Shown: in pieces, positions 20,434-34,129 of the stretch
Layout: each line of letters begins with the position of its first letter
How positions within the stretch are numbered: the stretch's first letter is position 1
Assembly (NCBI GenBank): GCA_949317995.1
Contig: OX439037.1
Location: forward strand, 16,728,324 to 16,792,323
Reading direction: 5' to 3'
Length of the DNA stretch: 64,000 nt
Source of the DNA: Acholoe squamosa
Lineage: Eukaryota; Annelida; Polychaeta; Phyllodocida; Polynoidae
Notes under the pieces: generated by a model
What the model saw: the letters and a program-made list of their open reading frames with translations, nothing else
Databases searched by the model: none
Told to the model about the DNA's origin: nothing
Position numbers and translations under genes: made by a program

Positions 20434-22733
20434 GTATGTACATTTACCTGTATTAACTCATCTCCTGAACATTATAGAAAGACTGATTTCCCTGATTCAA
20501 GTCGCAAAGACCGCGGGTAATGATCGAGTGATTTTATTCTTGGTGTACTGTATTGGAATAGGCAAATGGTGTTAACAGGTATGGATAGGAACGAAGCTAG
20601 ATATTGTCACAGGTATCTGCAAAAATATCAAGTCAATCTCTATTGATTCACAATGAGAAATTCTGCACAATGGTAATTATTATCATATCATATCATCGTG
20701 TTTCTGATGGATGATTAATTTGCAAAGGAATTTTTCTTGGTGTTCCTGCACAGTAGAATACATGGAGACCAGAGTGGTGTTGTTTTTCATTACACTTAGA
20801 TGCCCCTAACCCCTTGTCCAAACCATCCTATACCTTCTGTGTACATTCAATTACCCTTAAGTTTGGTACTTGGCAGTAGGGTGGTGTTAGTACAGATGGA
20901 ATAACATTTTTACACCACAGGAACAACAGCCCTTCAGGTTAGCATGACATATATGTACTTAACTTTAATGGTGGAGAGTCAGTGTATATAAATAGCAAGA
21001 GCGGGTGTTAGAGCTGATAGATTACATTTTTATCGGGTACAATGATGTATCATTCGAATGAATCAAACATTATTTACGGCCAATCGCTGACCCCCGCTTT
21101 CTCGTGTGCCCCTTGAATAGATGCAAGTTGACTTTCAAATAATTATTATTGGAAAACATCTACTTCGAATAGTCTTATAATTATCATTCCACCCTTATAG
21201 ATGCAGACAGTAAGGCCAGGAAAGTTTAGAAAAAAAATAACTTAATGGTTGCTGTAGGCGATAAGTACTATACTCTTGCCTTATCCAATAGACTTTCTTT
21301 TCCCTTTAGCCCCAAGTGGTTATAATAGTCAGCGGGTTATGCATGTATTATGGGATAAATAACCTGAATGTTGACTCAGTTGATTGCTTAATGGATATAC
21401 CGTAATCCCCCTTGTAGCAGGTGCGGCTTAGATACGCGAGGATGGACCCCTATACTAGTGTCGTTCATGGGTTTGGCCAAATCTGGGGTGCACCTTGTAG
21501 GGGAGGAAATCATGCCGTTGAATGGCACTAAAGTCCCAGCAGCACCTTAAAGCATTTTATCCTCCAACTTACGGAGCACTTTATATGAGGGTTGTGCCTT
21601 GTTCACAAGTTATTACAGTTTAAGTTTGGGTACACTAGCTGTTAAACATTTAAGGGCATAATGCTATATTCAACCCTAAATGGTTATACAAATATTGCCC
21701 AAACAAGGGGACAATGCCTGTAAGAACAGTGGTACAAACAATTACAATGTGACTGAGGTTATAGAAAGCAGGTTTATGTCCAAATCAAGGGGTGTACAGT
21801 ATAGTATACAAAGAATTTAAAGTTTTACAGTCTTGTCGTTGATGGAAAATGCAGTTCCATACCAAAGTGTTTCTATGAGTGTAAGAGATAACACAGGCTA
21901 ACAGCATTGGACGTTCTACAAGTCAGGAATTTCCCCCTTTACTTCTAAATGCACTGCAAGGCTTAGATACATGTAGTCCACAGCATCTACTGGTATGTAC
22001 AGTGTTTTGACTAGTGATTGCGACATATGCCTGCTTTTGATGAATCAGGTCACATTTACTGACCACTGCTATAAGTTCTCTGATGCTGTCGTGTAGGAGC
22101 TAGGAAAGTCAAGTCTGCGGGCATACCAGAGGACATGAAGTCACAACACAATCACATGTAGAGTATGAATTTGATCTAACCTGTATATGTTAAAGCTGCA
22201 AATGAGGAATTGCCTACTTGAGAATCACCGTACTTATCCAGCACAAAGGAATGAAGGACATTCTCAGAGTATCTCTCATTGTGACTTGGATAGTTGGTAC
22301 ACATGAACACAGTATCTGAAGGGCCAAGAAGCAAGTATGAGGATAACGACAAATACCTGAATGACATTTGGAGAATTCAAATGCCGTCTAGAACTCACTA
22401 CTCTCAGAGGGAGAACTTTTCGATAGTCCTCAGTGAACAGTTGGAATCCTATATCTATCTGAAATAACAACCATTGGAGGCGGATAATGCCACTGAACAA
22501 TTATTTCTTTTCTGAGACAAGAACACAAAATATAGAGGTCTCAGACAACAGGCCATATTTTCAGGTGCAACTGCTTTTAAAGAAGTATATTAATTGCTAG
22601 GGGCGAAGACACTTCATTCTCAACACAAGAAAGTGGAATAAGGAGCTCAGACAAATACTGCCCAGTCTTTGACTACAAGTTACAGATTAATTTCGTCCTC
22701 ACTTGGAATAGATCAGGTTATAAGCATATCAAG
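20434..22733 (+). other. Intron/intergenic stretch, no exon seen
   Basis: AT-rich DNA. A copy of the GCGGCTTAGATACGCGAGGA-type dispersed repeat lies near 21424. No other supported feature. Confidence 0.4.
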
Positions 22734-22894
22734 ATGAGTAATAAGGTACTTAGCAAGGCCATGGGGTGTCTTTTGTTAAAAGGTACACAGACAGAGAGGG
22801 CCAGGTCCCCCCAGCCCCCCTCAGAACCAGGCACGGACCAGGAACAGGGCAAGACTCGCAGGAAGATGTCCACCATGGTCATAAAGACATTGGG
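22734..22894 (+). CDS. Alternative first exon 1 (54 residues), paralogous to the exon at 38488
   Basis: ATG at 22734 opens 53 codons plus two bases, ending at a GTGAGT donor (22895). The peptide begins MSNKVLSKAMGCLLLKG, has a Pro/Gln/Glu-rich middle (RSPQPPSEPGTDQEQ) and ends GKTRRKMSTMVIKTLG. It aligns along its length with the exon at 38488: MSxK.....KA.G...L at the start and the R-K-M-S/V motif at the end. A later in-frame ATG at 22761 has a better Kozak context, but the similarity to the other exon begins at 22734. RRKMS fits a PKA-type phosphosite. Donor phase equals that of all other first exons, so it should join the same downstream exon right of the window. Confidence 0.72.
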
Positions 22895-25089
22895 GTGAGT
22901 CTGAAATATAATGGTTATCTTTCTTTCCATGTCTTATATGTTCATCTTATCTCTTCATGTACTCTTTGCAGTCTATTGTCCCACACGTAGTTAATTATGT
23001 ACACAGGTTCTGGGAACAGTTGTATTTTTAAAACTGTTACCCTGTGGGTGGGGAGAGTTCACAATGTTTTTCTGGGTTTTTTTTATTTGGTGGATGGGGC
23101 CTTGGAGATTTCTCCCTCAATACAAAGACTGAATCTATAGAACCCTTCTTACTTTAAAGATAGAATCGAATGTCTCCATATTACTTATGTATATATAAAA
23201 TTTAGTAATTCGCTGGCTCCATATATAGTGAATATTTGCTAATCCGATACTTTTTCTATACTTTTGCAATATAAAAATCGTCGGATTAGCAAAAACTCGC
23301 CGAACCAACGGCAGTGGAACCATCGCTTGAAATAAGGGTATAATACTTTCCAGCCTAAAAGGAGAGGGTAGATTTTATTTCTCACTTCCTCTTCCCCGTA
23401 TAGTGCATTTCTCTCTTTTGCAATACTCCTGGAGAAGAATATGGTTACCGAGTATAGTATTAGATTATCTCATAAATTCACGACCTTTAAAGAGCAGCAG
23501 AGTATCTCAATATACTACATGGAGTATAGCCATCTTATCAACGCAAACTTCATGTATTAAGTAGAGTTTATACACCCACCCCCCCCCCGGTGATATGTAT
23601 GGGTAGCAGTGACAAAAAAAGATTTTGCTATAATTATTGTACCTAAAGAAAAATGAATATGGATCGTCCTGATGATCATGCTGCTGTGAGAGGGTAAAAC
23701 AACTGCCTAATAAATGACCCTAATCCACATCACTAACTGAAACCAAAGCCAAACTGTGCTGCACAATATTTGTATAGACGTAGAGAAAACAGCCTAAAGA
23801 AGGTAGTGAGCCAGGTAGATTAACATCTAACTGTTTCTATAGCCACATTCGGTGGGCAGTGGCCAGTTAATTATGCTCATGCATGGGGGTGGGGGAACCA
23901 GAAGTTAGTTCTCAATATGGTACACGTAGACCCTTTCAAATTGTAGTGGGATCCCTCACTCTAATGTCATTACAGCTAGCTCTGCATCTAGTGGTTACTT
24001 ATGATTGTATTGGTAAGACTGTCCTACCAAACCCTATGTAATTATTACATTAAGTGTCGATTGTTCAGAGCAGTCATCTCACATCACCTACACAGGAAAA
24101 AGCCAAGTTAGTAAATCTAATTTAACTTAGGTGAAACACCTAATTAGGCAAAACACCCAACACATGACTGACATCTAACTAACATCTTAGCAGTATTTAC
24201 TAACCTATTCAGGCAAGCTGACTTGACTTAGCCAAAAGAGAAAATTGGTTACTTTGTCTAAGGAGTAGTAGTTTTGTCTAAGGGATAGTAGTTTTCTTCA
24301 CACCAGGTGGCAGTGTGGTTTGCATGAGGATTTCTCTAGTATGTGTACATGTATATCATGAATAAGCACAAAGATATAAAAATAATGGTGATATTGATTA
24401 CTATACTGGCATGATAAGGCTTTTACAGTTCAACCTGAAATGATACTTTACAAAAGACGTTTATGGTCTGAAATCACAGAAGGTGTGCAAATGGGAATTT
24501 TGGTGAAAGTCAGCCCCCTACACTTAGGATTTTGATTTTTCCCCAATTTTTTTGGGGTCATATTTTTGGGCTCAATGAGTTCTTGATGTTATATATGGGT
24601 TTTAGTGGTCCAATATCAATATTCTGGGCTCCAGGGGGTTGAACATACCTATAATTGACCCCTTTTAGCTGGGAAAATCAATAAAATCGACATATTTCAT
24701 CATTGTTTGTAGAATGAGGACTAGATATGTGTCTGTCCACTTTTATTATGTAAATTATAGAGTCTTGTGGTGAAATAGGAGGAAAAATTATGTTCCTGGC
24801 CAAATTTTTCTATTCTTCTGGAGCATTTTACTTTTTGTAAAGTGGTCTGTCCGGGCGATAATTTGGTCATTTGGCCTCCCCCCCATTAAATACCTAAAAG
24901 TGAAATGGGTTTAATTATGCCTTAAAAGATTTGCTACATGTTGGGGGTAAAGTATGTTGAAAATAAATTTGATTTCCTCCATAAACTTCACTGTAAGGGG
25001 GCAATAAGTGATTTTCCTTAAAAATCCCACTTTTTCCATGTCCAGGCGAAAAATCATGTTCCTTCCCCTCCTGTGTAGGATTAACACAT
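22895..25089 (+). other. Intron, no gene seen
   Basis: AT-rich DNA with a poly-C run near 23579 and a poly-purine/pyrimidine mix. From about 24540 the phrases GTCCGGGCGAT and CCCCCCATTAAA announce the repeat family that is clearer from 25090 on. No coding frame supported. Confidence 0.4.
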
Positions 25090-25935
25090 TTAACTATCCT
25101 AACTAAGTCAGTTATTTACCCCCTACATATACCTAAGTGCCCAATGTATAGGACAATGGATTACTCTCCATCCTTTGCAGTAGCAGAGATGGGAGGTGCT
25201 ATTTTGTCCGGGCGAAAACATGTCCGAGCGAGTGACCATTGAATAACATGCCATGTTGAGGGGTTGATTTCCTACAGAAATTAAAATTGTATCTTAATGA
25301 GAATAACGGCTCTAGACCATTTAGACCTGTAGATTACAGAAAGCACATTGTTATGTATGTCAGATGTGTCTTTTATATCATAAAATGAGTGTACTTATAA
25401 TAAATGTTTGTAGAGATTCTTGGCATATGTCTGGGCAAATGACATTTGAGTAATATGCCATGTTGAGGGCTTGATTTTCTACAGAAACAATTGTCATATT
25501 ACCATGACAATCTCAGATCTAGACCATTTTGACCTGTATATCATGAAAATAACATGTATCTTTATGTCAGATGTGACATATATCATGATTCTGCCTACAT
25601 ATCTTGTGCTCACACAAAATTCAATATTCCTGCCCCTCCTCTGCACAATAGGGATATTGAAATGTCCTAACTAGGCCAGTTATTTACCCCCTACATATAC
25701 CTTAGTACTCAATGTATGGGATAATTGATTGCTGCTAAACCTTTGCAGTATCAGGGATGGGAAGTGCTTTTTTGTCCAGGTGAAATTGTGTCCGGGCGGG
25801 TGACCATTTAGTAACATGCCATGTTGAGGGTTTGGTTTCCTACAGAAATAATCATTTTATCTCATTGAAAATCACAGATCTGGACCATCTTGATCAGTAG
25901 ATGATGGAATTCACATTGTTATCTATGTCAGCTGA
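25090..25935. repeat. Direct repeats of about 570 bases with internal duplication
   Basis: GTTATTTACCCCCTACATAT, followed by a shared ~100-base stretch ending in TTTTGTCCxGG, occurs near 25109 and 25678. After it, TAACATGCCATGTTGAGGG plus a shared stretch (TTCCTACAGAAA...AGACCAT...GACCTGTA) occurs near 25244, 25451 (slightly changed) and 25815. Copies lie head to tail in one orientation. No coding potential; a decayed tandem or nested mobile element. Confidence 0.7.
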
Positions 25936-26238
25936 TTCCTTGCTATCATAAAATGAGCCTACTTGATGAACTACAAGGTAGGTTCCAAACATTGCTGTAA
26001 GGTATCATTTGAGTTCCTTCCTGCTTTCACCAGGCTGTGCTGGAAAGTCTCTCTGCAGTCTTGGCAGACAAATGACTTAAAACCATCTACAATAGCTGTG
26101 TCATCTGTTCATCTGTCACTATGCCTATGTAGTGATGGATGTTCAAGAACCATTGCATCAGTAAATGTGTAGGGGGTGCTTTCTACCTTCCCATAGATTT
26201 GGTCACCATCACCCGCCCCCTCTTCATTAGGCTAGAGT

Positions 26239-26989
26239 CTGGAGGTTTATTCAAAACATCCTGGGATAGCAACCCCAGTGATCTTAGGAATTATTCTACC
26301 TTATCCTATTAAGCGATCTTAAGATTAGACTGCGTTCACATTTCCTAGCCAGCACTAAGATCGCATCGATCTTAGCCTCAGCCCTCCTACACTATTCCAA
26401 GAAAAACTGACTAGGCACAGGGGTAAGAGTCGCAAAATAAAGGAATAGCTGTGGAGTGAATCTTCTTCACAAGAGTGTTTATACCATCGTTCCCCGTCCC
26501 CATAGGGGCTGATAAAAGAGAACAGGGTGCAGTTGATCCCGTACAGTATTCAAGAGTTGTTCCCATGAATCTATGATTTATGCTTGCCTATTAGAAGCAT
26601 TGTGCCCCCCCCCCAGGACAAAGAGAGAGAAGGGAAGAATTACCTTACAGTCCACTTAACGCATGAGTAGCCCTAAGAGCCCTCAAGGACACTCAGCAAA
26701 CGTCCTCCCTCCCCTCTATATGTATGCAGCAGGCTATTCACTCTTTCAATCAGGACTGTTCCCTGTAAGTGCTCTTGTACTCAGGTTAAACCACTATGCA
26801 ATTCTTTCACTAAGATCGCAGTGATCTTAGCACTGGAAATGGAATAGTGAAGTGATCCCAGGACTTGCTATTCCTGAGAGGCCTGCAACCACTGCATTAG
26901 ATAGGGTAGACCGGCCAGGTCTTATGATATGTGCCTACACTAAAGTCGCTGAGGTTGCGATCCCAGGATGTTTTGAATTAAGCTCCAGG
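26239..26989 (+). mobile_element. 751-bp TIR element, left member of an inverted pair
   Basis: It begins CTGGAGGTTTATTCAAAACA and ends with the inverse TGTTTTGAATTAAGCTCCAG. The interior is studded with the near-palindrome CTAAGATCGnnnnGATCTTAG or halves of it. No coding frame. An inverted copy of the same length starts 43 bases to the right. Confidence 0.85.
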
Positions 26990-27032
26990 GCACAATGCCA
27001 CAAGGGTTATCTCACTTCCATGTGAATAAAAA

Positions 27033-27784
27033 CCTGGGGCTTAATTCAAAACATCCTGGGATCCCAACCCCAGCGATCTTAGTGTAGGCACATATCATAA
27101 GACCTGATTGGTCTACCCTATGTAATGCAGTGGTTGCAGGCCTGTCCAGAATAGCTAGTCCTGGGATCACTTCACTATTCCATTTCCACCACTAAGGTCA
27201 CTGTGATCTTAGTGAAAGGAATGCATAGTGGTTTCACCTGAGTACAAGAGCACTTACAGGGAACACTCCTGATCGAAAGAGTGAATAGCCTGCTGCATAC
27301 ATAAAGAGGGGAGGGAGGATGTTTGCTGAGTGTCCTTGAGGGCTCTTAGGGCTACTCATGCGTTAAGTGCACTGTAAGGTAATTCTTCCCTTCTCTCTCT
27401 TTATCCTGGGGGGAGGGCACAATGCTTCTAATAGGCAAGCATAAATCATACATTCATGGGAACAACTCTTGAATACTGTACGGGGGTCAACTGCACCCTG
27501 TGCTCTTTTGTTAGCCCATATGGGGATGGGGAACGATGGTATAAGCACTCTTGTGAAGAAGAGTGACTCCACAGCTATTCCTTTATTTTGGGACACTTAC
27601 CCCTGTGCCTAGTCAGTTCTTCTTGGAATAGTGTAGGAGGGCTGAGGCTAAGATCGATGCGATCTTAGTGCTGGCTAGGATATGTGAACCCAGTCAACTC
27701 TTAAGATCACTTAATAGGATAAGGCTGATTTATTCCTAAGATCGCTGGGGTCGTGATCCCAGGATGTTTTGAATTAAGCCCCTG
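27033..27784 (-). mobile_element. 752-bp TIR element, right member of an inverted pair
   Basis: It begins CCTGGGGCTTAATTCAAAAC and ends GTTTTGAATTAAGCCCCTGA. Read on the - strand it matches 26239-26989 nearly throughout, including the poly-C tract, the CACAATGCTTCTAATAGGCA phrase and the GATCTTAG palindromes. Together the pair forms a 1.55-kb foldback with a short spacer. Confidence 0.85.
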
Positions 27785-29269
27785 AGAGACCTCTCACCCT
27801 TGAGTGTCAGTCATATGGAAGGCACAAGGTGAGATCAAATTCGACCACCTCAGTCTGTTACCATGCAATAAACACAGAGCAACGTTGCTTAGGGGTTGAA
27901 AATGATGTAAGGCATTGAACATGCTTCTTAAATGATGAGGCACTGCTGCAGTTGTCTAAACTCTATGTAACATGGAGTTTGCACTGACTGTTTTAATAAT
28001 TGAAATAAAGGAATAGCCATGAAACCCCACACATAAGTGACATCCTATGCCAAAAGCTGCACCTTCAGTTTAAAAATGGTGGTCAGCACTGTTCACTTGT
28101 GTTAAAACCCCATCTTTAAGATTCACTATGAGATTAGGAATCATCTAAATTACAGTAGGCCTAGGAAAATTGCGTATGAAGCCTAGGCAAAATCTTACAA
28201 GTTAGAAAATGGCTGTCTGAGCCTTAAATCAGATCTAAAATTCAGCAAAAATAACTTTTTTATACAAATTTTATGTAGGGTGCAATAGGTGTCATCGCGC
28301 TTGAGCCGACAATTTAGGGTCGTTGGTGTTAGGCCCATGATACCCCCCCCCCCCATGAAGATTTGTATTGCTTCCTTGGTTTCTTGGTTTTAAGATTAAT
28401 ACATATCTCGGCTAATTCACTTTGCCAGATATCTGGATATCAGAATGATATCATCTTGGAAACACTTGTTTTGATGCACTATGATGTTAAATGATTATGA
28501 CTGAGCTTTGAAGTATATGTGAGAATTCTAATGTATGTGCGTGTAGTTGATGTCTGTACAAAAAAAAAACACAAAGTACATTGTGGCATTTAGTTTGTTC
28601 TAAATCTGCTGGATTCAAGAACCTTTTATGGTTGAGCCATTCTTGACATGTAAACCCGAATTACACAAGTGTTTGGGGTAGTACAAACGGGGATATTAAT
28701 CCTGCTCCCACATGGACCACCCATTGTAAAAACATTTTTCTTTTTGTTTTGTGGTAGGCACAGTGAAGAAAATATTATTACAAAGATCCTGATTGTATCA
28801 GTAAACTTCTGTACATGTATAAGATTTTTTTCACAGGGAAATTGTGTAAATGATTTAATTGTGGGAGGGGATATCAGCAACTTCATCTCCCACTAGGTTG
28901 AGTTGAGAGGTCCAAAGATTGGCTCATAAAATCCCCACCTTCACATGGGCTCTGTCTATAATTGGAAAATGGAATCATTATTCAGCAGGGAGCTAGAAGA
29001 CACATTGCCCGTTACTGCACCATATGAAGTAATTTGGTTATTCTTATCTCGTCAGTTTTTTTGGGGTTTTTTTTCACGTTTCATTCAGGTTTGTTTTTTT
29101 GTGTCCACATTTTCGCTTTGTTTATCCACTTTTTCCATTGTTATGAATATTATGCACAATTTTAGATTTGATGAAAATAATAATTTCTCCCATCAGAGGG
29201 CTAAAGGAGTGTTACTTCCCCCACCTTGATCTCAAACCTGACATAACTTACGTCCTACTCAGGCTGATG
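27785..29269 (+). other. Intron, no gene seen
   Basis: AT-rich DNA with a poly-C run near 28345 and a poly-A run near 28560. Open frames at 28626-28896 on either strand and 28945-29229 have no recognisable motif and no splice context. Confidence 0.4.
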
Positions 29270-32200
29270 CAGCGCATCTGAGGCCAAATCTGGTCATTTT
29301 GCTGGTAGTATTTTTCAATATAGTGCAGTAGATATAGATCCTGGATTTTGACCAACATTGGCACATTTGGCAGAAAGCATCAAAGTTTGCACATAGGGGC
29401 TTTTTGACGTGCTGAATCCATTTATAAGAGGAAACATCATTTTCGAATAAAGTTTCTGCTCATAAGTTGACATTGAAAATAAAAAGTATTAATTAATTAT
29501 TTAATTCCATGAAAAATACCCAATGAATTTTATAAGAAGTTGAAAGGCTTCAAACCTAGAAAGAATACCTGAAACACACCTGTGTTTATCATCTTATGTC
29601 CTGATCAGTCATTTTTGCCTCCATTGTCTGCATATCAATGACCTAATTTGCATATTTTTATTAGGTAGCTTCACAAGCTGGCCTGAAGCAGTACACATCT
29701 TAGAGACAAAGGCATAGTGATAGCTTCACTAGTATACATAGTTCCAATTTTGATATAGTCATGCATATTATTAGACTTAAACACATATGCTCTTAACTCT
29801 AATTAGCATAATTTATGGAAAATAGAACTACTGGATATAAATGTTCTATCATATACCCGGTAGTAAACATAAATTTATATATCAATCCATCTCAGCTTAT
29901 ACCATAATTCATTGAACAATAATTGATTTATTCTAAGAAGAAGAATATAAATAACCATTTGTGATAAACATTGATCATGATGAGGATTAATATTAATTTA
30001 TTCAAATCTATGAAAAATACTGATAAATACTAAATAAAGAAATTACATATTTTAAGGCATTCAAAATAGTTGGACCGGACCAACAACTTATTATCATCTT
30101 AAGCCTAAATAGGTATTATGTACATGTTGTATGTTGATTGTTTGCAGATTAATGACCTAATTTGCATATTATTATTACTTAATTCCACATGCCAACCTGG
30201 ACCGCCAGACCTTTCTGAAAGATTAAAGCAGAAAATATCTATTTCTCTAGCATTCTTGTACCATTTAGATATTGTCTTTGCATAATGGCTAAAGCTTTTC
30301 ACATAGATATTGCTAACCCTAATTAGAATAATCTATGCAAAATAGAAATTTAAGGACTATTGGGTAAATGTATCAAGCTTTCAGCAATACAGTAATCACA
30401 GTATATCAATCCATCATAGCATCCTTTAGGATAGTAACTAAAAATGATCTATGCAATAGCACAGGAAGCAGTATTGCATACTAATATATCTATTGATATA
30501 TGATCCTCCATCGGTGCTTGTCTGAAGTAGTCTGCTAAAGCTAATGTAATGATAGGTTGTACTATACATGTACCACAGTTCAAAGGCTGCTCTATGAAAT
30601 TCTTCAACCTTCAATACAGGGCACACACTCTCCTCTTATGACACCACTTCCAGGATGATGGACAGCTATTCATAGTCACCTGCAATTATTTTGCAGGCTC
30701 AAGTCAGAGAAAGTGTCTGATAGTAGCATGTCTCTAGATAAAGCTGTAGGCTATGTATAAAACATTGAGGCCTTGGGTGGGAATCAGGGCTTCCCCACTA
30801 TCCTAACCACTGGGGATAGAAAAGCAGGGCTTCCCCCAATCCCCTAACCATATATATGCAACTTGGAGGTGTTGGCCTGACACTCCTCCTCACTTCCCCA
30901 CTTTTCTAAATACCCTCGAGCAAGGTTATAGGCAAACTGCAGCATTCAACACCTAATAATGATATCATACTGTCCTTTACTTTTACCTAAGTAAGGACTC
31001 AAAGGCGGGCACTACTTTTACCTAAGTAAGGACTCACAGGCAGGCATTAGCCTACATACCTTTCAACAACCATAGTAACGTTGTATAAAGTTACCTAGGG
31101 AAAATACCCATCACATCGCCTCACTTGAGTAGTGAGAATATCAAACTCCAGTGAGGGAAACATGCCCAAATAACAAAGAGGAATAGGAATGCCATAAGTG
31201 GTGACCCTTTTTCAAGCACTAAGAACTCTGACCCACCTCTGTCTCTGTTTCAAGAGAGTAGCTGAACAAATATGACACCTTTCTACTTTATTACGACCCC
31301 CACCCAAAGAATTTATAGCTTATATATCATTTTCATTAGTGGGGTAGAAAACCATCAGGAACCTACTCTGCTCAATAACTTGGGTCCAATACAATTTTGT
31401 TTTAACTGGAGTCAGCTGTCCAGAGTGGATAGTTTATGGGTGCTGACCACTCAACTTAACTCAAACCTGCTATCTTAACATTATTCTGTTAATGTCATGA
31501 TAATAGGGATCAAGATATAAAGTAGTTTTGAATCACCAAAAGGTAATAAACAAATTGATACAAGTAAAATACCTTTAGAACAAAGTGGTTGGGACAAGCA
31601 AAAGGTTCTTTGTAAAGGAAAGCCTTAATTGTGCCACTATATACTGCTACACAGGGGCCTTATAACTCTTCAAAACTGTCTCAAGACTTTAATCTGGGGG
31701 AACAGGGGATGGAATAGCTTCATATGACCCGGAATTGCAAGAAGACCCTCACCCTCTTTACCTGACCAAGGTCAGTGATAGGAGAGGAGAAACCCTGTCC
31801 TGCATATGTTCCCTGGTTCTGTAGACCTCCCAGTAGGTATCTAGCCTTAGTAGAAGAAGCCCCTTCACTCAACTGACTCAAAGGTCCAAGAATCAAAGTT
31901 TCAGGCTTTCAGGGAAGCAGGCAGATAGGCATGACAGTAAGACTTCCTATAAACCTTCAATCCCCCCAGCACTACCATATACTGTTATTTTTGACACATA
32001 CTGACCCTTACTAATTAATCCCCCCCTCCCATCACCGTCCAGCAAGCTGTCATCACATTACCTCATTGTTCATACATACAGCACCTCTAATAGATAATGT
32101 GGGGGGAGATACTTTGTTATAAAGAGATCTGTTTACTATAGAAGCTTTTTTAGTCTGCTCTACTACTGTTTATGCTAAATATGGCTACCAACAGTTATCT

Positions 32201-33110
32201 TTCAGAATTCCAGCTGACATCTATACTTTCCTCCTAGTGTGACATATAGGGCTTCTTAATCACAATATGCAATTGAGTCATTGATATGCAGACAATCAAT
32301 ATATACTGTTGGTTTATATGAAGGGAAAATACAAGCAATATTTGCATGCCTTAGTTTCTCATATCCAGTGGTATCTATTCATATTGCAACCTTTCATGCT
32401 CTGACATTACACATTAGCATACCATATTTTCCCCATGATTTTGCATAAATTATGCTAATCAGACACAGAATTATGAACTAAATCAATCAAATAATGATTG
32501 GTCATCATGGAATGTATATCCAAGCTGAGATGGATTGATATATTTATTATTTCTATATGACTTGAAAGCTTGACACATATACCTAGTCCATTCTATTTTG
32601 CATAAATTATGCTAATTAGGGTCAGCAGTATATGTGGGAAGGTCTAATTATATCTATGACTTTATCTCAATTGAAACTAAATGCTAGTAAAAGAACTACC
32701 ACTATGCCAAGTATCAAAGAGAGGCTTTGAGTGACTCAGGTTTGCTTGTAGAGCTACCTGATTGAAATATGCAAATTAGGTCATCAATATGCAGACAGCC
32801 AATTAAAACATTACTGATTTGGACTTTAGATAATGAATACTGATGGGTTGTAGCTATTCTATGTGTGTTTGAAGGCTGATAAATTCTTTTAAAATGTATT
32901 GGGTATTTTTCATGTAATTTAATAATTATTTAATACTTTTTGTCAATTTATGAGCAGAAACGTTACTCGAAAATGATGTTTCCTCTTATAAATGGATTCA
33001 GCACGTCAAAAAGCCCCTTTGTACAAACTTTGATGCTTGCTGCCAAATGTGCCAATCTTTATGCTCTATCTACTGGACTAATAGTTTAAAATACTCTCAT
33101 ATGAGATGCA
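29270..33110. mobile_element. 3.8-kb foldback element with long, internally repeated arms
   Basis: The outer ends are inverted copies: TTGGCACATTTGGCAG, AGCATCAAAGTTTG, GTGCTGAATCCATTTATAAG and TTTAATTnnATGAAAAATAC on the left (29365-29515) recur inverted on the right (32905-33060). Each arm also holds two direct units about 515 bases apart, marked by AATGACCTAATTTGCATAT (29637, 30149) and its inverse (about 32270, 32780), and TAATTAGCATAATTTATG. The centre (30700-32150) is not part of the palindrome and shows no coding frame. I read this as a non-autonomous foldback transposon. Confidence 0.72.
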
Positions 33111-33557
33111 CTCCAAACTTTGACTTAGCATATAAAAGGCAGACCTCACGTATAAGCCACGCCTTATATGCAGGGCCCTTTGGTAACTCCATATCAATTC
33201 CCTTGCATAGGCTCATATCACTAATACAATGTGGTTTTAGGGTCAATTGCAAGGTCAGAGCAGCTATTGATGAAAGTAGTTATAATAACTGGATGCCGTG
33301 GAGCCCCCACTCACACTCTTTGCATACCTATTTGGATATGTGTGCATGTGTGGGTTTGAAGGTGTCGGCTTACGTTGTGAAGAATAGGTCTGACTGTGTA
33401 CCTAATTGACTTGTTAATGGATACATTGTGACAGAGTATTTCATCAATACAGACAGACGTATGTGCAGCGACGTTAGTGATATTGATGGAATGTGCCTGG
33501 ATCTACCAAAAGCAGGAATATATCCAAATGATGATAGGCCCTGCCTGTAGGGTATTA

Positions 33558-33923
33558 CAGGAGGATGTTGCTCCTATAGTAAAAGGAAGAGCTGGCTAAA
33601 AATGCCCCCATTTTCAGTCCTTTCTTTTCATGTAGCTATAACTTGTCCCTTTTGTTGCTCACAAGGGGTCATTCAAGTATGGTACTAAAAAAGCAGCCTT
33701 TGAGTAGGTACCTAGTTGGGAGAAGTCAGTCAGTATACTATACTATAGAGCGGGTGACATGAGTAGGTACCTGATAGTGCAGCTCTCTCTGTTCTAAACA
33801 AGGCAGGCGACTTCTGAGACTGATGTGGTGAGTGCAAGTACTTTGGTGAAGCAGTGCATGACTTGTTTAGAAATGAGGGCACATACTCACAGCTCCTTTT
33901 ACAATAGGAGCAACACCCTCCTG
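33558..33923 (+). mobile_element. MITE, TIR family GGGTGTTGCTCCTAT, copy 2
   Basis: Begins CAGGAGGATGTTGCTCCTAT and ends with AGGAGCAACACCCTCCTG. The interior matches copy 1 (8588-8952) almost base for base over 365 positions, same orientation. It lies about 450 bases beyond the right end of the large foldback element. Confidence 0.88.
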
Positions 33924-34129
33924 CAGTGTCTGTATCAAGACAGCAAATGCATGCACTTAGCTATGTGTTGTGGGGGCCACTTTTGATTTAAACATTAAAA
34001 TTAGAATTTAAATCAGAGTTTAAGTCATGCAGTAGTAGGAGTAGTCAGACTCCTGTATTTTTCCTGTATCTGTTTGAGACCTGCGCTTATTTGATGTATA
34101 GAAATATATAGAAATCAGTTCACCCTGCG

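Noticed and set aside
22761..22894. Start at ATG 22761 giving an MGC N-terminus that would suggest lipid modification
   Set aside because: An in-frame ATG at 22734 extends the peptide, and the extension aligns with the start of the paralogous exon at 38488, so the upstream ATG is preferred.
33047..33409. 120-codon open frame
   Set aside because: Starts inside the arm of the foldback element, no domain motif, no splice or promoter context.
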